From the NCBI GenBank assembly GCA_903934295.1, contig CAIZNI010000013.1:188285-252284 (forward strand): a DNA stretch of 64,000 bases. The letters run 5' to 3'. The notes beneath the pieces were generated by a model. That model did no database searches. It saw only the letters and a program-made list of their open reading frames with translations, and was not told where the DNA came from. Below are positions 39,616 through 50,637 of the stretch, piece by piece. The position numbers were made by a program, and so were the translations under genes. The DNA is from an uncultured beta proteobacterium. GTDB taxonomy: Bacteria > Pseudomonadota > Gammaproteobacteria > Burkholderiales > Burkholderiaceae_E. Within the stretch, counting starts at the first letter, position 1. Each line of letters starts with the position of its first letter.

Positions 39616-39755
39616 AAACGATCGCCGGCTTGGGCCGGCGCATCAGAAGAAACGATCGCCGGCCAGGGCCGGCGGATCAGAAAAAAATTCGCCGGCCCGG
39701 GCCGACGGGTCAAAAAACCACCGGCCCGTGCCGGCGATCGGCGCTCTAGAGCGCC
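39616..39755. repeat. Array of GC hairpins (CGCCGGC-N4-GCCGGCG) at about 33-bp spacing with A-rich spacers, ending in palindrome GGCGCTCTAGAGCGCC; possible tandem terminators for the - strand
   Basis: Hairpins at 39623-39640, 39657-39674, 39690-39707, partial at 39721-39734, palindrome 39740-39755. Spacers read as T-rich on the - strand (TTTCTTC, TTTTTTT, TTTTTTG). Confidence 0.8.
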
Positions 39756-40192
39756 GGCGAATCAGTGCGCGCGGCCCGCACGCGCGGATGAACGTACTTG
39801 AACGTGCCCGACCCGCGCGCCACCACCCGCCCGGCGGGATCGGTGACCTCGCCCTCGCAGAACGCCATGGTGGCCGAGTGCTGCAGGCAGGTGCCGCGCC
39901 CCACCAGGGTGGGCCCCAGCCCCGGATTCATGAAGCTCGCCTTCATCTCGATCGTCATCACGCCCAGATCCTCATGGCCGTCCTGCCGGCGGCTGGCGCG
40001 CGCGGCGCGCGCCATGCAGACATCGAGCAGGGTCATCACCACGCCGCCGTGCGCGGTCGCCCGCGAGTTGCAGTGCTCCGGCTTGAGATCGAGCACCACC
40101 TCGCCGCCCTCGGCCAGGTCGGTGATGCGGCCGCCCAGATGGGTCAGGAACGGCGGCGGGACGGGCTGTCGGTGCTTCGGGGAATCGGGCAT
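39746..40192 (-). CDS. PaaI family thioesterase (hotdog fold)
   Basis: HCNSRATAHGGVVMTLLDVCMARAARA. Confidence 0.9.
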   Translation of the reverse strand: MPDSPKHRQPVPPPFLTHLGGRITDLAEGGEVVLDLKPEHCNSRATAHGGVVMTLLDVCMARAARASRRQDGHEDLGVMTIEMKASFMNPGLGPTLVGRGTCLQHSATMAFCEGEVTDPAGRVVARGSGTFKYVHPRVRAARTDSPAL

Positions 40193-40270
40193 CAGGCAAA
40201 AGGGGAAGAACGGGGCTGCGCGAACGCGGGCGCCCCGCGCCGTCGCCAGCGCAGGGCGAGAGAAAACGGC

Positions 40271-41449
40271 TCAGATGATCTCGAACAGGCCGGCCGCGCC
40301 CATGCCGCCACCGATGCACATGGTGACCACCGCCAGCTTGCTGCCGCGGCGCCGGCCCTCGATCAGGGCATGGCCGGTCAGGCGCTGGCCGCTCACGCCA
40401 TAGGGGTGGCCGACCGCGATCGCACCGCCATTGACGTTGAGCCGGTCGTTGGGAATGCCCAGCCGGTCACGCGAGTAGATCACCTGGACCGCGAAGGCCT
40501 CGTTCAGTTCCCACAGGTCGATGTCATCGACCTTCTTGCCGGCGCGTGCCAGCAGCTTGGGCACCGCGAACACCGGCCCGATGCCCATCTCGTCGGGTTC
40601 GCACCCGGCGACCGCGAAGCCGCGGAAGTAGCCCAGCGGCTTGAGCCCGCGTTTCTCGGCCAGTCGGGCTTCCATCACCACCACCGCGCCGGCGCCATCG
40701 GAGAACTGGCTCGCGTTGCCCGCCGAGATCACGCCGCCGGCGATCGCCGGCCGGATCTGCGACACCGCTTCGAGGGTGGTGCCCTCGCGCCGGCCTTCGT
40801 CGTCGGCCAGTGTGACTTCGCGGGTGATCATCGCGCCGGTCTGCTTGTCGACCGTCGCCATGGTCACGGTGATCGGGACGATCTCGTCCTTGAATCGCCC
40901 CAGCGCGGCCGCCGCGCAGGCGCGCTGCTGGCTCTGCACGCCGTACTCGTCCTGGCGCTCGCGCGAGATGGCGTAGCGGCTGGCGACCGTCTCGGCGGTC
41001 TGCAGCATCGGCCAGTAGACCTCCGGCTTGCGGGCCAGCAGCGCCGGGTCGGTGAGCATGTGGCGATTGGATTCGTTCTGGACGCAGGAAATCGATTCGA
41101 CGCCGCCGGCGACATAGACATCGCCCTCGCCGGCGATGATCCGCTGGGCGGCCATCGCGATCGTCTGCAGGCCCGACGAGCAGAAGCGGTTGATGGTCAC
41201 TCCCGAGGTCGTCACCGGGCAGCCGGCCATCAGCGCGATCTGGCGCGCGATGTTCGATCCGGTCGCGCCCTCCGGGGTGGCACAGCCCATCAGCACATCC
41301 TCGACCTCGGCCGGGTCGATGCCGGCGCGCTCGATCGCGGCGCGCACCGCGTGCCCGCCCATGGTCGCGCCGTGGGTCATGTTCAGCGCACCGCGCCAGG
41401 ATTTGGCCAGCCCGGTCCGGGCGGTAGAGACGATGACAGCTTCACGCAT
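40271..41449 (-). CDS. Acetyl-CoA C-acyltransferase (thiolase)
   Basis: [27 protein letters not shown]...[18 protein letters not shown]...[20 protein letters not shown]...[16 protein letters not shown]. Confidence 0.96.
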   Translation of the reverse strand: MREAVIVSTARTGLAKSWRGALNMTHGATMGGHAVRAAIERAGIDPAEVEDVLMGCATPEGATGSNIARQIALMAGCPVTTSGVTINRFCSSGLQTIAMAAQRIIAGEGDVYVAGGVESISCVQNESNRHMLTDPALLARKPEVYWPMLQTAETVASRYAISRERQDEYGVQSQQRACAAAALGRFKDEIVPITVTMATVDKQTGAMITREVTLADDEGRREGTTLEAVSQIRPAIAGGVISAGNASQFSDGAGAVVVMEARLAEKRGLKPLGYFRGFAVAGCEPDEMGIGPVFAVPKLLARAGKKVDDIDLWELNEAFAVQVIYSRDRLGIPNDRLNVNGGAIAVGHPYGVSGQRLTGHALIEGRRRGSKLAVVTMCIGGGMGAAGLFEII

Positions 41450-41512
41450 TTCAGGATCCTTTCGCAGGAGGACCGCACGCCCGCCGGGCGCCGGTCCGGG
41501 AGTGTGGGAGGG

Positions 41513-43621
41513 TCAGCCGTTGAAGCCCTTGCCTTCAGCGGCCAGCCGGGCCAGCAGCGGCGCGGGCGTCCAGAAGTCGGTGTCGCCGTGACCGAGCGCG
41601 GCGAAACCCTTCATGCGGTTGACCACGTTGTACAGGCCGCAGATGTCGGCGTACAGCATCGGCCCGCCGCGGTGAACCGGGAAGCCGTAGCCGGTCAGGT
41701 AGATCATGTCGATGTCCGAGGCCCGCAGCGCGATCCCTTCCTCGAGGATGCGCGCGCCTTCGTTGACCAGGGCGAACACCAGCCGGTGGATGATCTCGTC
41801 ATCGGTGATCCGGCGCGCGGTGATGCCGAGCTCGGCCCGGTGGTCGGTGATCAGCTGGTCGATCACCGGATCGGGAATCGCGTCGCGCTTGCCGGCCTCG
41901 TAGCGGTAGTAGCCCGCACCGGTCTTCTGGCCGAAGCGGCCGAGTTCGCACACCTTGTCGGCGACCTTCGGGTAGAGCATGTCCGGGCGCTCGAGGTAGC
42001 GGCGCTTGCGGATGTACCAGCCGACATCGTTGCCGGCCAGGTCGGCCATGCGGAACGGGCCCATCGCGAAGCCCCATTTCTCGACCGCGCGGTCGACCTG
42101 CTGCGGGCTGGCGCCTTCTTCGAGCAGGTAGGCCGCCTGACGGCTGTACTGTTCGATCATCCGGTTGCCGATGAAGCCGTCGCACACGCCGGACACCACG
42201 CCCAGCTTGCCGATCCGGCGGGCCAGCTGCAGCGTTGTCGCCAGCACGTCCTTGCCGGTGTGCTCGCCGCGCACGATCTCGAGCAGGCGCATCACATTGG
42301 CCGGGCTGAAGAAGTGCGTGCCGATCACGTCCTGCGGGCGCCGGGTGAAGGCGGCGATCTGGTTCACATCGAGGGTCGAGGTGTTCGAGGCGAGGATCGC
42401 GCCGGGTTTCATCACCTCGTCGAGTTTGCGGAAGACGGCTTCCTTGACCGGCATGTCCTCGAAGACCGCCTCGACCACGATGTCGGCGCTGCCGATCTCG
42501 TCATAGGACAGGGTCGGGGTGATCAGCCCCATTCGCCGCTCGACGTCCTCGGGCTTGATGCGCCCCTTCTTGGCCGAGCTTTCATAGTTGCGCCGGATCA
42601 CCGCCAGCCCGCGATCGAGCGCGTCCTGGCGGACCTCGAGCATCTTCACCGCAATGCCGGCGTTGGCGAAGTTCATCGCGATGCCCCCGCCCATGGTGCC
42701 GGCGCCAATGACCGCGGCGCTGGCGATCGGCCGCACCGGCGTGCTGTCGGGCACGTCCGGAATCTTGCTGGCCGCCCGTTCGCCGAAGAACACATGGCGC
42801 AGCGCCTTCGATTCCGGGGTCTCGACCAGTTCCATGAAGCACTGGTGCTCGAATCGGATGCCTTCGTCGAAGGACATCGTCACCGACGCGGCCACCGCCT
42901 CGACGCACTTGCGCGGCGCCGGGTAGTTGCGCGCGACCGTGGCGACCGTGTTGCGGGCGAACTGCAGGAAGGGTTCGGCCATCGGGAAGTCGACCTTCAG
43001 GTCGCGCACCCGCGGCAGGCCCCGCCCCTCGGCCAGTGCCTGGCGGGCAAAGGTGACCGCGCCGCCCAGCAGGTCACCCTCGATGATCGCGTCGAACAGC
43101 CGCGTGCCCTTGAATTTCTCGGAGGGGACGGCCTGACCCGACACGATCATGTTCAGGGCCATGGTGAACGGCACCACGCGCGGCAGGCGCTGGGTGCCGC
43201 CGGCGCCGGGCAGCACGCCCAGCTTGACCTCCGGCAGCGCGATCTGGGCGCCCGGCGACGCCACGCGGAAATGGCAGCCGAGTGCCAACTCGAGTCCGCC
43301 GCCCATCGCCACCGAATGCACCGCCGCGATGACCGGCTTGGTCGCGCCCTCGATCAGGTCGATCACCGTGCCCAGGCTGGGCTCGGCCGATGCCTGCGGG
43401 GTGTTGAACTCGCGGATGTCGGCGCCGCCCGAGAAGGCCTTGCCGGCGCCGGTGAGCACGATTGCCCGGATGGCCGGATCGGCCAGCGCCTGGTTCATGC
43501 CTTCGACGATGCCGCGGCGCAGGCCCAGGCCCAGGCCGTTGACCGGCGGGCTGCTCATGGTGATGACAGCGACATCGCCCTGGACGCTGTAGGGTGCTTG
43601 GTTCACGTTGGCTCCATCCAT
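41513..43621 (-). CDS. Fused enoyl-CoA hydratase/3-hydroxyacyl-CoA dehydrogenase (FadB/FadJ-like)
   Basis: Crotonase N-domain [19 protein letters not shown] plus Rossmann [24 protein letters not shown] and [19 protein letters not shown]. Confidence 0.96.
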   Translation of the reverse strand: MDGANVNQAPYSVQGDVAVITMSSPPVNGLGLGLRRGIVEGMNQALADPAIRAIVLTGAGKAFSGGADIREFNTPQASAEPSLGTVIDLIEGATKPVIAAVHSVAMGGGLELALGCHFRVASPGAQIALPEVKLGVLPGAGGTQRLPRVVPFTMALNMIVSGQAVPSEKFKGTRLFDAIIEGDLLGGAVTFARQALAEGRGLPRVRDLKVDFPMAEPFLQFARNTVATVARNYPAPRKCVEAVAASVTMSFDEGIRFEHQCFMELVETPESKALRHVFFGERAASKIPDVPDSTPVRPIASAAVIGAGTMGGGIAMNFANAGIAVKMLEVRQDALDRGLAVIRRNYESSAKKGRIKPEDVERRMGLITPTLSYDEIGSADIVVEAVFEDMPVKEAVFRKLDEVMKPGAILASNTSTLDVNQIAAFTRRPQDVIGTHFFSPANVMRLLEIVRGEHTGKDVLATTLQLARRIGKLGVVSGVCDGFIGNRMIEQYSRQAAYLLEEGASPQQVDRAVEKWGFAMGPFRMADLAGNDVGWYIRKRRYLERPDMLYPKVADKVCELGRFGQKTGAGYYRYEAGKRDAIPDPVIDQLITDHRAELGITARRITDDEIIHRLVFALVNEGARILEEGIALRASDIDMIYLTGYGFPVHRGGPMLYADICGLYNVVNRMKGFAALGHGDTDFWTPAPLLARLAAEGKGFNG

Positions 43622-43633
43622 GCGTTATGAAAT

Positions 43634-43647
43634 CGAACGTTCGTTCG
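43634..43647. promoter_or_regulatory. Palindromic CGAACGTTCG(TTCG) element upstream of the fad-type gene; candidate TetR-family operator
   Basis: CGAACGTTCG is a perfect 10-bp palindrome 13 bp upstream of the FadB-like start. Confidence 0.5.
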
Positions 43648-43718
43648 TTTTGAATTCGTCAAAAGCGCGGGCCTGTCGAGGCCCGCGGCGGTGAAGTGTA
43701 GCGCCGCGCCGCCACCGA

Positions 43719-45368
43719 TCAGGCGGTGGGCAGCCGGTAGTCACCGAACTGCTCGCGCAGCCGGGTCTTCAGGATCTTGCCGGTCGCGCCCAGCGGAATG
43801 GCCTCGACGAACTGCACGTCGTCCGGGGTCCACCACTTGGCGATCTTGCCGTCATAGAACGCGATCATTTCCTCGCGGGTGGCCTGTGCGCCGGGCTTGA
43901 GCGCCACGATCAGCAGCGGGCGCTCATCCCATTTCGGGTGGGCCACGCCGATCACCGCCGCATTGGCGACCGCCGGGTGCGACAGCGCCAGGTTTTCCAG
44001 GTCGATGGAACTGATCCACTCGCCGCCCGACTTGATCACATCCTTGCTGCGGTCGGTGATCTGCATGTAGCCCTGGGCATCGATGGTCGCCACGTCGCCC
44101 GTGGGGAACCAGCCGCGTCCCTGCTCGTCGTAGACCAGCGGATCGCCGCCCTCGCCACGGAAATACTCGCGCAGCACCCAGGGGCCGCGCACCAGCAGGT
44201 TGCCGTAAGTGCTGCCGTCCCAGGGCAGTTCGCCCCCTTCCTCGCCGACGATCTTCATGTCGATGCCGAAGATGACATGGCCTTGCTTGGCGAAGATCTT
44301 CTGCTGCTCTTCGGTCGACAGCGCCAGGTGCCGGTTCTGCAGGCGCGAGAGCGTGCCCAGCGGCGACAGCTCGGTCATGCCCCAGGCGTGGATCACGTCG
44401 ACGCCGTAGGTCTCGCGGAAGGTGCGGATCATCGCGGGCGGGCAAGCCGAGCCGCCGATCACCGTGCGGGTGAGCGTGCTGAAACGCAGGTTGTTGGCGC
44501 TCACGTATTGCAGCAGACCCAGCCACACGGTGGGCACGCCGGCCGAATAGGTGACGCCCTCGGCCTCGAACAGTTCGTAGATCGACTTGCCGTCCAGCGC
44601 CGGCCCGGGCAGCACCAGCTTGGCGCCCACCATCGGGCACACATACGGCAGGCCCCAGGCGTTCACATGGAACATCGGCACCACCGGCAGGATCGAGTCG
44701 CGCGCCGAGGCGCCCATCGCGTCGGGCAGCGCCGCGGCGTAGGCGTGGAGCACCGTCGAGCGGTGCGAATACAGCGCGCCTTTCGGATTGCCGGTCGTGC
44801 CCGAGGTGTAGCACAGCGCCACCGCGCTGCGCTCGTCGAGCTCGGGCCATTGCCAGTCGTCGGCGCCCTGGGCCATCAGGGTCTCGTAGTTGAGCAGGTT
44901 CGGGATCTTGTCGGAGACCGGCTGGCGGTCGGCGTCGACCATTGCGATCCAGGCCTTCACCTGCGGGCAATGGGGCGCGATCGCTTCGATGATCGGCAGG
45001 AAGGTGATGTCGAAGGCGAAGAAACGGTCGCCCGCGTGGTTGACGATCCAGGCGAGCTGCTCGGGGTGCAGGCGCGGGTTGATGGTGTGCACCACCGAGC
45101 CCATCCCGCCGGCCGCGTAATAGATCTCCACATGGCGATAGCCGTTCCAGGCCAGCGTGGCGACCCGTTCGCCGGGTTGCGCGCCCAGGTGGGTGAGCGC
45201 CGAGGCCATGCGCCGGGCGCGCTGCTCGCATTGCGCATAGGTGTAACGGTGGATGTCGCCCTCGACGCGCCGCGAGACGATTTCAGTGTCGCCATGGTGG
45301 CGGGCGGCATGCTGCAGGATCGACGAGATCAGCAGCGGCATGTCCATCATCAGACCTTGCATCGACAC
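43719..45368 (-). CDS. Fatty-acid/medium-chain acyl-CoA synthetase (AMP-binding)
   Basis: [30 protein letters not shown]...[17 protein letters not shown]...[29 protein letters not shown]. Confidence 0.95.
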   Translation of the reverse strand: MSMQGLMMDMPLLISSILQHAARHHGDTEIVSRRVEGDIHRYTYAQCEQRARRMASALTHLGAQPGERVATLAWNGYRHVEIYYAAGGMGSVVHTINPRLHPEQLAWIVNHAGDRFFAFDITFLPIIEAIAPHCPQVKAWIAMVDADRQPVSDKIPNLLNYETLMAQGADDWQWPELDERSAVALCYTSGTTGNPKGALYSHRSTVLHAYAAALPDAMGASARDSILPVVPMFHVNAWGLPYVCPMVGAKLVLPGPALDGKSIYELFEAEGVTYSAGVPTVWLGLLQYVSANNLRFSTLTRTVIGGSACPPAMIRTFRETYGVDVIHAWGMTELSPLGTLSRLQNRHLALSTEEQQKIFAKQGHVIFGIDMKIVGEEGGELPWDGSTYGNLLVRGPWVLREYFRGEGGDPLVYDEQGRGWFPTGDVATIDAQGYMQITDRSKDVIKSGGEWISSIDLENLALSHPAVANAAVIGVAHPKWDERPLLIVALKPGAQATREEMIAFYDGKIAKWWTPDDVQFVEAIPLGATGKILKTRLREQFGDYRLPTA

Positions 45369-45499
45369 TCTCCGGAAGGTGGTTCAAAGGTGAGGCGCGA
45401 TGGTGTCGCCAGTGCCGCCCGCCGTCAAGCGGCCCCTGCCCGCAGCGCGGTTGCTGGCAGCCTCAGGCAGGGTCTTTGCCGGGCGCATAGAATCACGAC

Positions 45500-47071
45500 A
45501 TGAACGCTCCCGAATCCGTTGTTCCGGCCCTGGTCGCTGCCACCGTCGCGCCTGCCGCCTCCACCGACCGTCCTGCTCCGGCGTGCGAACCGGCGGCATT
45601 CGACCCCGGGCTGCCTTTGCTGCCGGGCTTCCAGGCACTGGGCGACGGCTTTTTCGCCCGGGTCGCCGGCACCCCCCTGCCCGACCCGCACCTGGCGCTG
45701 GTGAACCGCTCGCTGGCCGACGAACTCGGCCTAGCGCCCGAGGCCCTCGCCCATCCCTCGATGACCGCCATCCTCGCCGGCAATACCCCCTGGCCGGGCG
45801 CCGACAGCATCGCCACCGTCTATTCCGGCCACCAGTTCGGCGCCTGGGCGGGGCGGCTGGGCGACGGCCGGGCATTGCTGCTGGCCCAGGTCCGCGCGCC
45901 CGACGGCGGCGCCTGGGAGATTCAGCTCAAGGGCGCCGGCAAGACCCCGTTTTCCCGGATGGGCGACGGCCGCGCGGTGCTGCGCTCGTCGATCCGGGAA
46001 TACCTGTGCTCGGAAGCCATGCACGGGCTGGGGATTCCGACCACCCGCGCGCTCGCGCTGGTGACTTCCGATGCGCCGGTCCTGCGCGAAACCCTCGAGA
46101 CGGCCGCGGTCGTCACCCGGGTCGCGCCCACCTTCGTGCGCTTCGGTCACTTCGAGCATTTCTACTGGAACCGCCAGCACGACGCCTTGCGCCGGCTCGC
46201 CGACCATGTCATCGACACCGGCTATCCGGCGTTGCGCGCCGAACCGAACCCCTATTGGTCGCTGCTGCAGGCAGTGAGCGAGCGCACCGGCGCGCTGATC
46301 GCGCAGTGGCAAAGCGTCGGGTTCTGCCACGGCGTGATGAACACCGACAACATGTCGATCCTCGGGCTGACCATCGACTACGGCCCGTTCGGCTTTCTCG
46401 ACGGCTTCGACCCGAGCCATGTCTGCAATCACTCCGACGACCAGGGGCGTTACGCCTATTCGATGCAACCCGGCATCGGCGAGTGGAACTGCTACTGCCT
46501 GGGCCAGGCACTGCTGCCGCTGATCGGCGAACCGGCCGATGCCGAGCGGGCGCTGGCAGCCTACCGGCCCGCCTTCGAGGCCCGCTATCGCGAGCTGATG
46601 CGCGCCAAGCTGGGGTTGTGCAGCGCCGCCGAGGGTGACGCGGCGCTGGCCGATCAGCTGTTGGCGATCCTGGAGGCCGGCGGCGTCGATTTCACCGCTT
46701 TCTTTCGCGCCCTGGGCCAGCTGCGCCGTGCCGATGCGAGCGGCGATGCCGCGGCGCGCGACCTGTTCATCGATCGCGCTGCCTTCGACGCCTGGGCGGT
46801 GCGCTACCGCGAGCGCCTGGCCGTCGAGGCGATCGAGGACCCGATCCGCCAGGCGGCCATGAACCGGGTCAATCCAAAGTTCGTGCTGCGCAATCACCTC
46901 GCCGAGATCGCGATCCGCGGCGCGCGCGACGCGTCACCGCCCGATTTCACCGAGATGCACCGGTTGCTCGAGGTGCTGCAGCATCCGTTCGACGAACACC
47001 CCGATCATCAAACCCTGGCCGCCCTGCCCCCCGACTGGGCGGGAAGCCTCAGCGTGAGTTGCTCATCATGA
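45500..47071 (+). CDS. selO: SelO/YdiU family protein adenylyltransferase
   Basis: [34 protein letters not shown]...[47 protein letters not shown]; ends in ...SVSCSS. Confidence 0.96.
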   Translation: MNAPESVVPALVAATVAPAASTDRPAPACEPAAFDPGLPLLPGFQALGDGFFARVAGTPLPDPHLALVNRSLADELGLAPEALAHPSMTAILAGNTPWPGADSIATVYSGHQFGAWAGRLGDGRALLLAQVRAPDGGAWEIQLKGAGKTPFSRMGDGRAVLRSSIREYLCSEAMHGLGIPTTRALALVTSDAPVLRETLETAAVVTRVAPTFVRFGHFEHFYWNRQHDALRRLADHVIDTGYPALRAEPNPYWSLLQAVSERTGALIAQWQSVGFCHGVMNTDNMSILGLTIDYGPFGFLDGFDPSHVCNHSDDQGRYAYSMQPGIGEWNCYCLGQALLPLIGEPADAERALAAYRPAFEARYRELMRAKLGLCSAAEGDAALADQLLAILEAGGVDFTAFFRALGQLRRADASGDAAARDLFIDRAAFDAWAVRYRERLAVEAIEDPIRQAAMNRVNPKFVLRNHLAEIAIRGARDASPPDFTEMHRLLEVLQHPFDEHPDHQTLAALPPDWAGSLSVSCSS

Positions 47072-47487
47072 CGATTACCAAGATCCAGAAGACCGATGCC
47101 CAGTGGCGCGCCCAGCTGTCCGACGAGCAGTTCGAGGTCGCGCGCAAGCACGGTACCGAGCGCGCCTTCAGCGGCTGCTACTGGGACCATCATGCCAAGG
47201 GGACGTACACCTGCGTGTGTTGTGGCGCCGCGCTGTTCGCGTCGGACACCAAATTCGAATCGGGCTCGGGCTGGCCCAGCTATTTTCAGCCGCTGTCCAA
47301 CGAAGCGGTCACCCTGAAGCGCGATTTCGGCTGGGGCATGATCCGCACCGAGGTGCTGTGCAGCACCTGCGATGCGCACCTCGGGCATGTCTTCAAGGAC
47401 GGGCCCCCGCCGACCGGGCTGCGCTACTGCATGAATTCGGCGTCGCTGTCGTTCGAGCCGTCCGCCGAGACCGACCCGAAGGCGTGA
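47068..47487 (+). CDS. msrB: Peptide-methionine (R)-S-oxide reductase MsrB
   Basis: [45 protein letters not shown]...[32 protein letters not shown]. Confidence 0.96.
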   Translation: MTITKIQKTDAQWRAQLSDEQFEVARKHGTERAFSGCYWDHHAKGTYTCVCCGAALFASDTKFESGSGWPSYFQPLSNEAVTLKRDFGWGMIRTEVLCSTCDAHLGHVFKDGPPPTGLRYCMNSASLSFEPSAETDPKA

Positions 47488-47501
47488 GCGAGGGCCGTCA
47501 G

Positions 47502-47546
47502 GCCCGGGCACTGAACGCCCGGGCAGCGAAGGCCTGTCAGGCCTTC
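47502..47546. terminator. Two consecutive hairpins between convergent msrB and the small basic ORF
   Basis: GCCCGGGC-ACTGAAC-GCCCGGGC (47502-47524) and GAAGGCCT-GTC-AGGCCTTC (47528-47546). Confidence 0.6.
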
Positions 47547-47665
47547 TTGACCTTCTCGAGCATGCGGAAAACCGGTTTGCCCGCGCCCTTGAACAGGCGC
47601 TTGAACGCCTTCGAGAGGCAGCGGCGTTCGAGGGTGTTACGACGGGTGCGGTTGCGATCGGCCAT
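47537..47665 (-). CDS. Small very basic protein (42 aa), function unknown
   Basis: MADRNRTRRNTLERRCLSKAFKRLFKGAGKPVFRMLEKVKKA, preceded by GGAG 7 nt before the ATG. Confidence 0.6.
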   Translation of the reverse strand: MADRNRTRRNTLERRCLSKAFKRLFKGAGKPVFRMLEKVKKA

Positions 47666-47752
47666 GAAAAATCTCCAGGAAATGCGGGTACAAAGCCCAC
47701 GAGTATAACCGACGCGACCTCGCGTGACCGTCAGACCAGCTAGACTGCCAAC

Positions 47753-48295
47753 ATGAAACTGCTCTTCGATCTCTTTCCCATCATTCTCTTCTTCGTCGCC
47801 TACAAGCTGGCCGGCATCTACATGGCCACCGGCGTGGCGATCGTGGCCAGCGTGGCCCAGATCGCCTGGCTGAAATGGCGGAACCGTCCGATCGAACCCA
47901 TGCAGTGGCTGAGCCTGGGCATCATCGTGGTCTTCGGCGGGCTGACGCTGTTCCTGCGCGACGAGGCCTTCATCAAATGGAAGCCCACCATTCTCTACGG
48001 CGCGTTCGCCGTGGCCCTGGTTGGCGCGCGACTGCTGCGCGGGCGCAACCTGATCCAGGCGGTCATGGGCAAGCAGATCCGGTTGCCCGAGCCGATCTGG
48101 TCGCAACTCAACAGCGCCTGGGCCATCTTCTTCGCCCTCCAGGCGGCGCTGAACATCATCGTGGCCTACCGGTTTTCCACGGATGTCTGGGTCAACTTCA
48201 AGCTGTTCGGGTCGATGGGCCTCACGCTGGTCTTCGTGATCCTGCAGGCCTTGTGGCTGGGTCGGCACATCCAGGAAGAGCCCGATGCGTCCTGA
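47753..48295 (+). CDS. yciB: Septation protein A / inner membrane protein YciB
   Basis: MKLLFDLFPIILFFVAYKLAGIYMATGVAIVASVAQIAWLKW...INLF-type KLFGSMGLTLVFVILQALWL. Confidence 0.95.
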   Translation: MKLLFDLFPIILFFVAYKLAGIYMATGVAIVASVAQIAWLKWRNRPIEPMQWLSLGIIVVFGGLTLFLRDEAFIKWKPTILYGAFAVALVGARLLRGRNLIQAVMGKQIRLPEPIWSQLNSAWAIFFALQAALNIIVAYRFSTDVWVNFKLFGSMGLTLVFVILQALWLGRHIQEEPDAS

Positions 48296-48581
48296 CCTCG
48301 AGGCGGTTCGCGCGCGGTTGCTGGCCGCGCTGCCGGGTGCCCTGATCGAACTCCAGGATGAAAGCCATCTGCACGCCGGCCATGCCGGCGCCCAGGGCGG
48401 CGCGGGCCATTTCCGGGTGCGGGTGGTCGATGACGCGTTCATCGGACTGTCGACCGTGGCCCGTCACCGCCTTGTGTATGATTCCGTGCGCGACTGGATG
48501 CCCGATCGCATCCACGCCCTCGCCATCGAGGCGCGAACGCCCGACGAAGCCACGCGCCAACCAAAGGATCCCCGCTCATGA
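48285..48581 (+). CDS. BolA family protein
   Basis: LIELQDESHLHAGHAGAQGGAGHFRVRVVDDAFIGLSTVARHRLVYDSVRDWMPDRIHALAIEARTPDE. Confidence 0.93.
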   Translation: MRPDLEAVRARLLAALPGALIELQDESHLHAGHAGAQGGAGHFRVRVVDDAFIGLSTVARHRLVYDSVRDWMPDRIHALAIEARTPDEATRQPKDPRS

Positions 48582-49363
48582 ATCTGTTTCAATTCCTCGC
48601 CAAGGCGATTGCCGGCGCCACCCTGGCGCTGGCCGCTGCGGCCGTCATGGCCCAGAACGCGGCTGTGGTGAACAACAAGCCGATCAGTTCGAAGAAGGTC
48701 GATGAATTCGTGGCCGCCCTCGCCGCCCAGGGCCGGCCCGACAGCCCCGAACTGCGCGCCGCGGTGCGCGAGGAACTCATCGCGCGCGAACTCTTCGTCC
48801 AGGAGGCCGAGCGCCGCGGCCTGCTGCGCAACGCCGAGGTCCAGCGCCAGGTCGATACCGCGCGCCAGGAGATCCTGATCCGCGCCATGATCCGTGACTA
48901 CCTCAAGACCAGCCCGATCACCGATGCCGACCTCAAGGCCGAGTACGACAAGGTCACCAAGGCGCAGAGCGACAAGGAATACCGCGCGCGCCACATCCTG
49001 GTCGAGAAGGAAGAGACGGCCAAGCAGATCATTGCCGATCTGAAGAAGGGCACCAAGTTCGAGGAACTGGCCAAGCAGTCCAAGGACACCGGTTCGGCGG
49101 CCAATGGCGGCGATCTGGACTGGAATGTTCCCGGCACTTTCGTGAAGCCCTTCGCCGACGCGATGGCCAAGCTCAAGAAGGGTGAATTCACCGAGACCCC
49201 GGTGCAGAGCCAGTTCGGCTGGCACGTCATCCGCCTGGACGACACCCGCGAGGCCAAGCCGCCCCCCATGGATCAGGTCAAGCCGCAGATCCAGCAGGAA
49301 CTCGAGCGCCGCAAGATCCAGGAACTGCAGAAGGACCTGCGTTCCAAAGCCAAGATCCAGTAA
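48578..49363 (+). CDS. Periplasmic peptidyl-prolyl cis-trans isomerase (parvulin/PpiC type)
   Basis: EYRARHILVEKEETAKQIIADLKKGTKFEELAKQSKDTGSAANGGDLDWNVPGTFVKPFADAMAKLKKGEFTETPVQSQFGWHVIRLDD. Confidence 0.95.
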   Translation: MNLFQFLAKAIAGATLALAAAAVMAQNAAVVNNKPISSKKVDEFVAALAAQGRPDSPELRAAVREELIARELFVQEAERRGLLRNAEVQRQVDTARQEILIRAMIRDYLKTSPITDADLKAEYDKVTKAQSDKEYRARHILVEKEETAKQIIADLKKGTKFEELAKQSKDTGSAANGGDLDWNVPGTFVKPFADAMAKLKKGEFTETPVQSQFGWHVIRLDDTREAKPPPMDQVKPQIQQELERRKIQELQKDLRSKAKIQ

Positions 49364-49411
49364 GGACGATCGGCCGGCCAGGCGCACGCCCTGGCCGGCG
49401 TTTTCAGCGGT

Positions 49412-50461
49412 TCATCCGGCCAGTTCGCGCCGGAACACGAGATCGCCCGCCGACGCGCTGTCGTGCGGATAGCGATCCGGGTCGACCGGCTCGAAGCCGA
49501 GTCTGACCATCACCGCCGTCGCTCGTCCGTTGTCCGGACGAACCGTGGCCCACACCTCCCGTACCCCCGCCTGCGTGGCCAGCTCTTCCAGCACGGCGGC
49601 GCCCGCCTCTGCGCTCAGGCCACGGCCCCAGTGCGCGGATCCCAACAGGCAGGTCATCTCGGCGCTGTGTCCGGCATGGACGGTGGCCTGCAGACAGCCG
49701 AGGTAATCGCTGCTGCCCTGGTCGCGCACTGCCCAGCTCAGCCAGGCGCAGCGCCCGTCGGGCGAGCGACGGCGCTCCAGTGCCTGGTAGCGCAGGTTCA
49801 GCCAGTCCAGGGACACCGGCGGTTCGTCTTCGATCAGCCGGTAGAGGGTCGGATCGCTCAGCACCGGCATCAGCGGCTCGGCATGCGCCGACACGAGCGG
49901 CTCCAGGATCAGGCGCTGCGTGCGCAGCGTGCGCCGCCCGAGCATCTCGGGAAACCGGGCGGCATCGGCCGGCTGGCGCCGGCGCCGGCGTTCGGCAAAG
50001 AAGGATTTGAGCAGGCGGGACGACTCCTCGGCCAGCATGCCGCCGACAGCCTGGCAATGGTGATTCAGGCGGGGCTGCGCCATCAGGTCCACCACGCTGC
50101 CGCAGGCGCCCGTCTTCGGGTCGGCCGCACCCCACACCAGGCGCCGGATGCGGGCGTGCTGGATCGCGCCGGTGCACATCACGCAGGGTTCCAGGGTGAC
50201 GTAGAGGTCGCAGTTCACCAGCCGGTAATTGCCCAGCAGTTCGGCCGCCTGGCGCATCGCCTGGATCTCGGCGTGCGCGGTCGGATCGCTCGCGCCGATC
50301 GGCTGGTTGTAGCCGGTGGCGATGACGCGACCCTCGTACACCACCACCGCGCCCACCGGCACCTCGCCCAGCGCCTGGGCATTGCGGGCCTGGTCCAGTG
50401 CCAGGCGCATGAACGCCTCGTCCAGGCGCATCCCCGGATCGGCTTCGCTCATGCCTGACAT
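49412..50461 (-). CDS. tadA: tRNA-adenosine deaminase TadA fused to a C-terminal GNAT acetyltransferase
   Basis: ALGEVPVGAVVVYEGRVIATGYNQPIGASDPTAHAEIQAMRQAAELLGNYRLVNCDLYVTLEPCVMCTGAIQHARIRRLVWGAADPKTGACGSVVDL, then LRTQRLILEPLVSAHAEPLMPVLSDPTLYRLIEDEPP...GLSAEAGAAVLEELATQAGVREVWATVRPDNGRATAVMVRLGF. Confidence 0.92.
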   Translation of the reverse strand: MSGMSEADPGMRLDEAFMRLALDQARNAQALGEVPVGAVVVYEGRVIATGYNQPIGASDPTAHAEIQAMRQAAELLGNYRLVNCDLYVTLEPCVMCTGAIQHARIRRLVWGAADPKTGACGSVVDLMAQPRLNHHCQAVGGMLAEESSRLLKSFFAERRRRRQPADAARFPEMLGRRTLRTQRLILEPLVSAHAEPLMPVLSDPTLYRLIEDEPPVSLDWLNLRYQALERRRSPDGRCAWLSWAVRDQGSSDYLGCLQATVHAGHSAEMTCLLGSAHWGRGLSAEAGAAVLEELATQAGVREVWATVRPDNGRATAVMVRLGFEPVDPDRYPHDSASAGDLVFRRELAG

Positions 50462-50637
50462 TGACGCAACCGCATCCCCATGACGACTTCCGGCTTCACG
50501 TGATCTGCAGATCGTCTGACTGCATGCAGCAGTCGTGACGCTGCCGACCCCGATTATCCGGCACGGTCTCCCGTTTGCACAGCCGCCCGGCGATCGGCGC
50601 TCCCGGCTGCGCAGCGGGGCCTGCCGCCCGGGATCGG

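Noticed and set aside
39578-43630. 1350-aa + strand ORF
   Set aside because: Antisense to the thioesterase, thiolase and FadB genes whose - strand products have clear family motifs. Its His/Arg/Asp-rich composition is typical of high-GC antisense frames.
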